Shown: positions 1 through 5,841 of the stretch, one piece after another
How the letters are laid out: every line of letters begins with the position of its first letter
How positions within the stretch are numbered: the first letter of the stretch is position 1
Assembly: GCA_020025955.1 (NCBI GenBank)
Contig: JAHHRF010000050.1
Coordinates: forward strand, 1 to 12,395
Direction: 5' to 3'
Origin: Sutterella sp.
GTDB lineage: Bacteria; Pseudomonadota; Gammaproteobacteria; Burkholderiales; Burkholderiaceae_F
Length of the DNA: 12,395 nucleotides
Program-made: the position numbers and the translations under genes
Notes under the pieces: generated by a model
The model's input: only the letters and a program-made list of their open reading frames with translations
Told to the model about the DNA's origin: nothing
Database searches by the model: none

Positions 1-758
1 GCGTAGCCCGGCGAAAACTTCAAGCGCAACAGTCGCCAGAAACTCGCGTAAATAAAGAAGGTCATCAAAATCGCAATCCCTAAGAGGATGGCGACAATCA
101 AGAGGTTAGGTTCCGACACCACCGACAAGTACCCCGCCAAAGAAAGGCTCGGAGGTGCCGCCAAAATCGCAATCGTGGGTTGTGCAGCTTGCGGGACTTC
201 ACTTCGGAACACCAAACGGAAAATCATGAAGGGAAGCAAAATCGCATAAGACCCCATGCCTAACACCAAAAGGGCGTGCGCCAAGGGTAAGAGCTCAGGA
301 ATAGGCGGCACCGTTAAGTCAGCCACCACAATCCCCACCGGCGGCACAAACCAACTGGGGACCATGTGATCCAGGTGCATGTCGCGCGCGCGATGAAAGA
401 AAAAAAGCACCAAGGCGACTAAGTGAATCGTCACGGCGGCAATCCACAAGGGGATACCTAAGGATGGGATAAAGTGGCGCACCGTCACGCTAATCACCAT
501 CAAGCTCATCGCAAAGGTGGGGACAATACTCCCCACCACCGGGTGCTTAACGTCTACAAAGAAGCTTTTTGGATGTAAGAGGAAGCGTACAAAGAGAAAG
601 CTCCAGAAAAAGAGCGCCACAAAGGCCAAACTCATTTGCACGAGCCCGTTAAAGCTCACGGCATGCTCAATGGCCACCCCTAAGCTCGCCACACCTAAGG
701 CGAGCCCACCAATTGGGGTGGGAAGCGATTTAAATTTTCGTTGTAATAAAGAAATCAT
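1..758 (-). CDS. TDT family (TehA/SLAC1/Ssu1-like) membrane transporter, C-terminus cut by the window edge
   Basis: Reading the minus strand from ATG at 758 gives 252 codons open to the left edge, starting MISLLQRKFKSLPTPIGGLA. The product is almost wholly hydrophobic, with repeated membrane-length segments. The N-terminal LPTPIGGLALGVASLG resembles the start of TDT family proteins (tellurite/C4-dicarboxylate transporters, SLAC1 anion channels, yeast Ssu1 sulfite pump). Family members are usually about 310-330 residues, so roughly the last 60-80 are missing. An in-frame TAG lies two codons upstream of ATG 758, so no longer start is possible. No strong ribosome binding site is visible. The gene diverges from a YeiE-like LysR regulator, which makes sulfite or a related sulfur anion a reasonable substrate guess. 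Family assignment is fairly firm; substrate is inferred. No sign of frameshift in the visible part. Confidence 0.82.
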   Translation of the reverse strand, partial: MISLLQRKFKSLPTPIGGLALGVASLGVAIEHAVSFNGLVQMSLAFVALFFWSFLFVRFLLHPKSFFVDVKHPVVGSIVPTFAMSLMVISVTVRHFIPSLGIPLWIAAVTIHLVALVLFFFHRARDMHLDHMVPSWFVPPVGIVVADLTVPPIPELLPLAHALLVLGMGSYAILLPFMIFRLVFRSEVPQAAQPTIAILAAPPSLSLAGYLSVVSEPNLLIVAILLGIAILMTFFIYASFWRLLRLKFSPGY

Positions 759-1028
759 GGTCTAACGGTTGAAGTCACACGTTGGGCGGTGAGGGTGAGG
801 CGACACACGAGAAATTGGCGTCAGAGAACCTTCCCTCATCAACTCTTGAGGCTACGTATTGTACGAGGTTTGAGGGGGACGCTGGCAACAGAAAAAAGAG
901 AGATAGCCAAAGCCTCCCATAAGATTTCTGGCATTCACGAGGTAAAGCTGGGGCTTTAACGTCGAAATTTCCCTTAGAAACCACCGTAATCCCGTGCAAG
1001 GCAGTCGCTAAGGGGCATTCCCTAGTGT

Positions 1029-1045
1029 GATTGGGTTAATCAATC
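1029..1045. promoter_or_regulatory. Candidate LysR-type operator (T-N11-A dyad)
   Basis: GATTG at 1029-1033 and CAATC at 1041-1045 form a perfect 5-base inverted repeat around a 7-base centre. This gives ATT-N9-AAT, with T1031 and A1043 in the T-N11-A layout typical of LysR operators. It lies about 90 bases before the LysR start and just upstream of a -10-like TACAAT, as expected for an autoregulated divergent regulator. The match is to the general family pattern, not to a known YeiE site. Confidence 0.5.
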
Positions 1046-1066
1046 CGTACAATTGAAAAGGACACT

Positions 1067-1090
1067 GTTAACCATTTGTGAACGGATAAC
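1067..1090. promoter_or_regulatory. Second inverted repeat in the divergent region
   Basis: GTTAACC at 1067-1073 faces GGATAAC at 1084-1090: seven-base arms with one mismatch around ten bases. It lies 44 bases before the LysR start, where a repressing or second LysR contact could sit. It may be an accessory site to the 1029-1045 dyad. Confidence 0.3.
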
Positions 1091-1134
1091 CCGACCCCCT
1101 TTCGGACGCCGTTTCCCTTTCAGGACCGACCCCT

Positions 1135-2037
1135 ATGTCTATTACCTATCGCCAACTGGAGGTGTTTCTCGCGGTAACGCGCTCTGAAACGGTCTCTGAC
1201 GCCGCGGTTGAACTCGGGATGAGTAAAAGCGCGGTGAGCCAAGCATTAAGCGAGTTAGAAGGCCGCCTTGCGGTAAAACTCTTTGAGCGCTCCCGTTCTC
1301 GTTTGAAGCTCTCTGCAGAAGGCCATCGTTTGCAACCCTTAGCCAACGAACTCGTTGAGCGCACCCACGACTTACAAACGTTCTTTACGGATCGCCCTGA
1401 AGGGCACCTCCGTTTGGCGTGCACCCTGACGATTGGGAGCTATTTGTTAGCGGACTTGATGCGCGACTTTAAAACGCGTGCTGGGTGGCTCCCTGAAGTG
1501 CGTATTGGCAATACCGCGGAAGTGAGTGAGCAGCTTCTTAAATTTAACGTCGACGTCGCCTTAATCGAGGGGCCGGTGTTTTCGCCCGAGCTCGTCTCTG
1601 AACCTTGGATGGATGACGAAATGGTGGTGGTCGCCGATGTGAATCACCCCTTAGTGAAGCGCGGCGCCACGTGGGATGAGTTGAGCCAAGAAAAGTGGAT
1701 TTTGCGTGAAGAGGGGTCGAGCACCCGAATCTTCTTTGATACCCGCATTGCGCTGCATCTCCAGCGCCCTGAAATTGCCATTAGCGTCAATTCCTTTGAA
1801 AGCATTCTCGGGATGGTCGTTAACGGTATGGGCATCACCTTTATGAGTTCTCGCGTTCTGAGCGATCCCTTCTACGGGAAACACTTGGCGCAGATTCAAT
1901 GTCCGAAGCGCTTCATTCGTCAGCTGAGCATTTGCACGCACCGCGGTAAATACTTAAGTAAAGACTTGGTCGAATGGAAGAGTGTGGTGCAGGCGTGGGC
2001 CAGTCGCCAAGCAAGCCCCGTTCTCCCACAGGACTAA
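1135..2037 (+). CDS. LysR family transcriptional regulator, YeiE-like
   Basis: A 300-residue DNA-binding regulator. Residues 1-60 form the winged helix-turn-helix (AVELGMSKSAVSQALSELEG). The rest is the effector-binding domain. Stretches TIGSYLL (99-105), GNTAEV with VALIEGP (125-147), SEPWMDDEMVV and WILREEGSSTR (188-198) closely follow E. coli YeiE (STIGNYIL, IGFIEGP, SEPWLEDELVV, WILRERGSGTR, from memory). YeiE proteins sense sulfite and control sulfite defence genes in several proteobacteria. Length is normal for the family. ATG 1135 is the natural start because the N-terminus begins at MSITYRQLEVF, like YeiE. It diverges from a TDT transporter, its most likely target, and may autoregulate through the dyad at 1029-1045. 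Family certain; YeiE-type ligand likely but inferred. Confidence 0.9.
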   Translation: MSITYRQLEVFLAVTRSETVSDAAVELGMSKSAVSQALSELEGRLAVKLFERSRSRLKLSAEGHRLQPLANELVERTHDLQTFFTDRPEGHLRLACTLTIGSYLLADLMRDFKTRAGWLPEVRIGNTAEVSEQLLKFNVDVALIEGPVFSPELVSEPWMDDEMVVVADVNHPLVKRGATWDELSQEKWILREEGSSTRIFFDTRIALHLQRPEIAISVNSFESILGMVVNGMGITFMSSRVLSDPFYGKHLAQIQCPKRFIRQLSICTHRGKYLSKDLVEWKSVVQAWASRQASPVLPQD

Positions 2038-2337
2038 TTTTTCCACTCCCAAAGGGGAGAGAACCCGTTAAAAAGCGTGTCTAGATGGGGGAGGAGCCCC
2101 CACAAACGGCTTTGGGTAAGGTATATATAAACGAGACAGTGTGAAACGAAAAATCGTCGTTGTGAGGCATTTGGATCCTCGGGCGCTTTTTCGCTTCCCT
2201 GACTCGTTTTTTTTCTTTAACGATGATCCCTGGCACCACGTTGCTCTTGCCCGCTTCTTGCGTCACAGGCGAATAGCGTGCAAGCGATAGCGCGAAACCG
2301 CTCTATTGGGTGCGACTCGGTTCATTAGGAGTACGCT
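2038..2337 (+). promoter_or_regulatory. Intergenic region and leader before cysK
   Basis: 300 bases with no credible gene. Right after the regulator stop there are two GC-rich hairpins, CTCCC/GGGAG (2046-2059) and TGGGGG/CCCCCA with loop AGGAG (2086-2102). They may end the lysR transcript, but neither has a T-run. A TATATAA stretch at 2122-2131 could be a -10 for cysK, though no -35 is apparent. A run of eight T is at 2207-2214. The last 65 bases can fold around the cysK start (see 2273-2339). If the promoter is at 2122, the leader is about 200 bases. Confidence 0.35.
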
Positions 2338-2339
2338 AT
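2273..2339 (+). promoter_or_regulatory. Possible translation-control fold over the cysK start codon
   Basis: ATAGCGT at 2273-2279 is an exact complement of ACGCTAT at 2333-2339, which includes the first two bases of the cysK ATG. Nested inside is a hairpin at 2287-2306 (ATAG-C-GCG, loop AAAC, CGC-T-CTAT, one mismatch). The Shine-Dalgarno AGGAG (2327-2331) would lie next to the long-range helix. The pairing is seen; a regulatory role is inference. Confidence 0.3.
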
Positions 2340-3270
2340 GCGAATTTACAAAGGCATGACCGACTTAATCGGTCACACCCCGTTGATTGAACTCTCGCGC
2401 TTTTCCCAAGCGCAAGGCTTAACCACCCCGCTCGTCGGGAAGTTTGAATGCTTTAACCCTGGGAGTAGCGTGAAAGACCGTGCGGCCCTTTTCATGATTG
2501 AAGAGGCGGAGCGCTCGGGGCGATTGACCCCTGAGTCCGTGATCATTGAGCCCACGAGTGGGAATACGGGGATTGGCCTTTGTGCCATGGCTGCCATGCG
2601 CGGGTATCGCATTCAGATTGTGATGCCGGAAACCATGAGTATGGAACGCCGTCTCATGATGAAGGCTTATGGGGCCGAATTGGTGTTGACGCCCGGCCCC
2701 TTAGGCATGAAGGGCGCCATTCAAAAAGCGGAAGAATTGGCTCAAACGATCCCCAACGCCGTCATTCTTGGGCAATTCGTGAATCCCGCCAACCCCGAAG
2801 CCCACCTCCAGACGACGGGCCCTGAAATCTATGACGATACCGAAGGCAAAGTCGATATCGTGATCGCAGGGGTCGGCACCGGGGGTACGGTTTCCGGCAT
2901 CGGCCAATACTTTAAGCGCGTGAACCCGAGTGTGAAAATCATGGCCGTTGAGCCCATTAAGAGCCCGGTGTTATCTGGCGGGCAGCCGTCCCCTCACGGA
3001 ATTCAAGGGATTGGCGCGGGCTTTATTCCGTCCATCTATGATGCCAACGTCGTTGACGAAGTGATTCCCGTGGACGATGAGCGTGCTATGCGCATGAGCC
3101 GTCAATTGGGTCGTCAAGAAGGGATCTTGGTGGGGATTAGTGCAGGGGCTGCTTTAGCGGCCGCGGTTGACGTCGCACGTCGACCCGAAAACGCCAAGAA
3201 GCTCATCGTGGTCATTCTCCCTGACTCGGGTGAGCGTTACCTCTCCACGCGCCTCTACGCTGAGGGCTAA
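2338..3270 (+). CDS. cysK: Cysteine synthase (O-acetylserine sulfhydrylase, CysK type)
   Basis: Cytoplasmic PLP enzyme that makes cysteine from O-acetylserine and sulfide; 310 residues against about 323 for E. coli CysK. The PLP lysine is K46 in NPGSSVKDRA. The substrate-binding loop is TSGNTG (73-78), the phosphate loop GVGTGGT (178-184), GIQGIGAGFIP is at 221-231, GISAG at 266-270 and PDSGERYLST at 295-304. GIQGIGAGFIP marks the CysK rather than the CysM branch. ATG 2338 has a good AGGAG six bases upstream. It lies 300 bases after the YeiE-like gene and 65 before a MoeB-type gene in the same direction, so the last two may form one operon. The leader may fold over the start codon. Reaction and family are firm; the true sulfur donor (free sulfide or a carrier thiocarboxylate) is open. 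Confidence 0.95.
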   Translation: MRIYKGMTDLIGHTPLIELSRFSQAQGLTTPLVGKFECFNPGSSVKDRAALFMIEEAERSGRLTPESVIIEPTSGNTGIGLCAMAAMRGYRIQIVMPETMSMERRLMMKAYGAELVLTPGPLGMKGAIQKAEELAQTIPNAVILGQFVNPANPEAHLQTTGPEIYDDTEGKVDIVIAGVGTGGTVSGIGQYFKRVNPSVKIMAVEPIKSPVLSGGQPSPHGIQGIGAGFIPSIYDANVVDEVIPVDDERAMRMSRQLGRQEGILVGISAGAALAAAVDVARRPENAKKLIVVILPDSGERYLSTRLYAEG

Positions 3271-3281
3271 GGTTTTCACGT

Positions 3282-3320
3282 CGTCCCTCTGGGTTTTCTT
3301 TAACCTCGGGGGACGCGTTT
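3282..3320 (+). terminator. Hairpin between cysK and the MoeB-type gene, possible partial terminator
   Basis: CGTCCC (3282-3287) pairs with GGGACG (3310-3315), and inside it GGTT (3292-3295) pairs with AACC (3302-3305). A short TTTTAT follows. The stem has internal loops and the T-run is poor, so read-through to the next gene is likely. It may lower expression of the second gene or protect the 3' end of cysK mRNA. Confidence 0.4.
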
Positions 3321-3335
3321 TATAAAGGATTTTTT

Positions 3336-4097
3336 ATGACTTCCCAAGCTTTTCCTCCAGAACAAATGGAGCGCGTGTCGCGACAAACGGCGTTACGTGA
3401 AATGGGTGAGGAAAAACGCGATCGCCTCTTTAACGCTTCCGTCCTCGTGATTGGTGCAGGGGGATTGGGGTCGCCTGTGATTCAGTATTTGGCGAGTAGC
3501 GGTATAGGGCGCCTTCTCGTTATTGACCACGATACGGTGAGCCTCTCCAACCTCTCTCGCCAAGTGTTGCATGGCACCCAGGATTTGGATCGCCCCAAGG
3601 TAGAAAGCGCTCGTGACGCGATTGCTCGTTTGACGCCCTTTACGGAAATCGTTCCCGTCAACAAAGAAGGGGACTTCGAAACGTTAAGCGCCTTGGCCGC
3701 TCAAGTGGATTTAATCATTGATGCGAGCGACAACCTCGCCACTCGCATTGCGGCAAGCCGCGCAAGTCGTGCCGCCAAGGTGCCCCTTCTCTTTGGGTCT
3801 GCCATTCGTTGGTCGGGTCAGGTGGGTCTCTTTGATCCGCGTGACGAGAATGCCCCTTGCTTAGAGTGCGTCTTCGAAACGGATGCTGCGAGTAATGACG
3901 TTAAAGCCGCCTCGGTGGGCGTTGCCTCTCCCGTGACGGGGCTTGTGGGCACCTTAATGGCTACCGAAGCCTTAAAGAAGCTCGCGGGGATTGCGCCAAC
4001 GTTAGATGGCAAACTCTTAATGGTCGATGCGCTTTATATGAGTTTCCAGACGATTGGTTTAATGCGAAACCCGGCTTGCACCCAGCACGGGCATTAA
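3336..4097 (+). CDS. moeB: MoeB/ThiF/HesA family E1-like adenylyltransferase, MoeB type
   Basis: 253 residues; E. coli MoeB has 249. The family adenylates the C-terminal Gly-Gly of a small sulfur-carrier protein (MoaD, ThiS) so that sulfur can be added. Nucleotide loop GAGGLGS is at 40-46; SLSNLSRQ (69-76) carries the ATP-contacting Arg/Gln; K88 is in RPKVESARDA; D129 in IDASDN is the catalytic Asp; GSAIRWSGQV is at 154-163. The zinc pair C175-x2-C178 (CLEC) is present. The C-terminal pair, C-x2-C in E. coli, reads C248-x2-H251. The conserved Cys of ALTCVEAG in MoeB appears replaced by Ala191. The Shine-Dalgarno is AAAGG (3324-3328). No carrier protein or other molybdopterin gene is in the window, and the neighbour is cysK, so thiamine, molybdopterin or cysteine sulfur transfer are all possible. 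Family firm, pathway open. Confidence 0.85.
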   Translation: MTSQAFPPEQMERVSRQTALREMGEEKRDRLFNASVLVIGAGGLGSPVIQYLASSGIGRLLVIDHDTVSLSNLSRQVLHGTQDLDRPKVESARDAIARLTPFTEIVPVNKEGDFETLSALAAQVDLIIDASDNLATRIAASRASRAAKVPLLFGSAIRWSGQVGLFDPRDENAPCLECVFETDAASNDVKAASVGVASPVTGLVGTLMATEALKKLAGIAPTLDGKLLMVDALYMSFQTIGLMRNPACTQHGH

Positions 4098-4135
4098 CGC
4101 TACGCTGAAACACTTTTGATTAGTGTTTTACGCAT

Positions 4136-4173
4136 AAAAAAGGCGAGGACGTCGCATTCTCCTCGCCTTTTTT
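4136..4173. terminator. Strong bidirectional rho-independent terminator
   Basis: AGGCGAGGA (4141-4149) pairs perfectly with TCCTCGCCT (4160-4168), flanked by five A on the left and five T on the right. It therefore works for the rightward moeB transcript and the leftward znuB transcript, which converge here. A second, weaker hairpin AAACACT/AGTGTTT lies just before it at 4108-4128. Confidence 0.92.
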
Positions 4174-4226
4174 GCGCCCGAAGGGGGCATTAAATTTTAG
4201 GGGTAAAGGAGTTTCTTTCCCCTCAG

Positions 4227-5042
4227 TTAGCGCTTCAATAAAGACACCACTAAGCACCCCAAGAAGATGAGGGTGTTGGCGAGCACAATGGCAGCCCCTG
4301 CCGGGATATCCAAAAAGAAGCTTGCTGTGAGCCCCATCCATAAAGCCACCGCCCCAAATAGCGCGGCCAACTGCACCGTTTGCCCAAAGCGGTCTGAGAG
4401 CCGCATAGCGCTCATGGCGGGAAACACCAGGAGACTCGAAATCAGTAAAGCACCCATCAAGTGCATCCCAATCACGATGACACCGGCGGTCATCATGGCA
4501 AGTAGACTTCGAAGGCGCTTCACGGGTAAGCCCGCCGTCTGCGCAAACGTTTGATCAAACGTTACCGCAAAGAGCGTACGGTAAAAGAGGGCATAGGCAA
4601 TGAGGACTGCAACGCCCACCCCGCAGGCAATCTTAAATTGCATGGGGTCCATCGCCAGAATCGTGCCAAACAAATAGTTTTGCGCGTCGGTATTGAGGCC
4701 CTCCGTGAGGCTCACCGCAGTAATCCCGGTCGCCAAGGCGCTGCTCGCTACCATCGCAATGGCTGCGTCCCCCGATCCCCCGGCACGATCGGCGACGTTA
4801 AGGAGCACAAAAGCGCTCAGCATCACCACGGGGACCGCCAAAGCCAACGGTGCGGTGTGGAGAGCCATAGCAATCGCCAAAGCCCCAAAAGCGACGTGAC
4901 TTAACCCGTCTCCAATCATGGCGCAACGCTTTAGGACTAAGGGGACGCCCACGCACGCGGCACACACCGCGACTAAAGTCCCCACGATAAAGGCGTTGAC
5001 CATAAAGTCATACGAAAAAAGACTCAAGAGGTCACTGAGCAT
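4227..5042 (-). CDS. znuB: Zinc ABC transporter permease ZnuB
   Basis: Inner-membrane permease of the high-affinity zinc importer, 271 residues, with multiple hydrophobic helices. The ABC-3 family signature is seen in PLVLKRCAMIGDGLSHVAFG, followed by TGLPVKR-like AGLPVKRLRSL and MGALLISSLLVFPAMSA near residues 205-225. A GTG three bases further up (5045) is in frame, but the AGGAGG at 5049-5054 stands six bases before ATG 5042 and only three before the GTG, so 5042 is chosen. The gene overlaps the end of znuC by 11 bases, which points to translational coupling. It is the last gene of zur-znuA-znuC-znuB, ending at the shared terminator 4136-4173. Metal could be manganese or iron in this transporter class, but the His-rich partner and Zur-like regulator favour zinc. 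Confidence 0.92.
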   Translation of the reverse strand: MLSDLLSLFSYDFMVNAFIVGTLVAVCAACVGVPLVLKRCAMIGDGLSHVAFGALAIAMALHTAPLALAVPVVMLSAFVLLNVADRAGGSGDAAIAMVASSALATGITAVSLTEGLNTDAQNYLFGTILAMDPMQFKIACGVGVAVLIAYALFYRTLFAVTFDQTFAQTAGLPVKRLRSLLAMMTAGVIVIGMHLMGALLISSLLVFPAMSAMRLSDRFGQTVQLAALFGAVALWMGLTASFFLDIPAGAAIVLANTLIFLGCLVVSLLKR

Positions 5043-5841
5043 CACGTCCCTCCTGGTCTTGGCTATAGGGACAGCGTTGACATTGGTTGATGGGGTGGCG
5101 CTCCGTTAAGGTGCCTTTTTCTAATCGCAACCAGCGAACGGGAAGGTGCTTTAATCGATTCAACACGTCACTGTCGTGCGTAATTAAGAAAATCGTCGTC
5201 TTTTCCGTTTTATGTAGGTCCACCAACAAGTCCACCACGTGCTGTGCGCTCAAGCGATCGAGCCCCGCCGTGGGTTCGTCTAAGACCATAAAGCGACTGC
5301 TCGCGAGGTAGGCTCGTGCAATTAAGGCACGACGTCGTTGACCGCCCGACAACGTGCGAAGCGATCGGTCTTTAAGGTCCACGAGATTAAAGCGCGTTAA
5401 AACGTGCTCTAAGAGGTCACGCTCTTTCTTCCCCAACCACGGCTTAAAGCCTCGGCGACGAAGCGCACCCGTGGCGACAACTTCACGGACACTCGCGGGA
5501 AAGTCTTCGGGGACGCTATTGGATTGACTCAAAAACCCAATCCCATTGCAGTGCGACTCGTCCACCGTACGGGTGCCTTTCTCGGGCGCAATTAAGCCGA
5601 GCAGCGTGGCCACCAAGGTGGATTTCCCCGCCCCGTTTTCGCCTTCTAAGACAATGAAGTCATTGGCAAAGAGGGAGACATTGATGTCAGAGAGAATGGT
5701 GCGCTCACCCAGTCGGACACTCACATCGGTAAGCGACAAAAAGGGCGGCGTCGTCTTTTCTACAGACGACAAAGACGCCAGGGCGTTAACCGCCCCCGCG
5801 TCTTCTTTGACGTTGATCTCAGATTGGTTATTGCAGGGCAC
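5032..5841 (-). CDS. znuC: Zinc ABC transporter ATP-binding protein ZnuC
   Basis: Cytoplasmic ATPase that drives ZnuB; 269 residues. Walker A GENGAGKST is at 67-75, Q-loop Q106, signature LSGGQ at 164-168, Walker B FMVLDEP at 184-190 and switch His222. The start used is GTG 5841, inside the last codons of znuA (14-base overlap), with AAGG nine bases upstream; no ATG lies near. This leaves about 34 extra residues before the ABC core (FLSLTDVSV), so a later non-ATG start such as TTG is possible. The C-terminus carries HPINQCQRCPY with a C254-x2-C257 pair, unusual for an ABC ATPase but seen in some zinc importers as a likely zinc contact. It is co-transcribed with znuA and znuB. Family assignment is firm; the exact start is not. 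Confidence 0.9.
   Translation of the reverse strand: MPCNNQSEINVKEDAGAVNALASLSSVEKTTPPFLSLTDVSVRLGERTILSDINVSLFANDFIVLEGENGAGKSTLVATLLGLIAPEKGTRTVDESHCNGIGFLSQSNSVPEDFPASVREVVATGALRRRGFKPWLGKKERDLLEHVLTRFNLVDLKDRSLRTLSGGQRRRALIARAYLASSRFMVLDEPTAGLDRLSAQHVVDLLVDLHKTEKTTIFLITHDSDVLNRLKHLPVRWLRLEKGTLTERHPINQCQRCPYSQDQEGRDAQ

Larger units (their letters stand above)
759..1134. promoter_or_regulatory. Divergent intergenic region between TDT transporter and LysR regulator
   Basis: 376 bases between two divergent starts, with no convincing gene inside. It holds the two dyads listed separately at 1029-1045 and 1067-1090. For the LysR gene a -10-like TACAAT lies at 1048-1053 without a good -35. For the transporter, the minus strand shows TACAAT at 858-863 and TTGCCA at 883-888 with a long 19-base spacer. 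A small inverted repeat (CCTCA/TGAGG) sits at 834-851. Promoter calls are weak; the divergent layout itself is clear. Confidence 0.5.

Noticed and set aside
775..999. 74-codon frame on the minus strand in the divergent region
   Set aside because: No recognisable protein features, and it would fill the space needed for both divergent promoters.
2231..2244. Sigma-54-like TGGCAC ... TTGC upstream of cysK
   Set aside because: Only nine bases lie between GG and GC where ten are required, so it does not fit the strict -24/-12 spacing.
2081..2266. 61-codon minus-strand frame before cysK, considered as a possible sulfur-carrier gene
   Set aside because: Product has no beta-grasp pattern and no Gly-Gly C-terminus, and lies antisense in the leader region.
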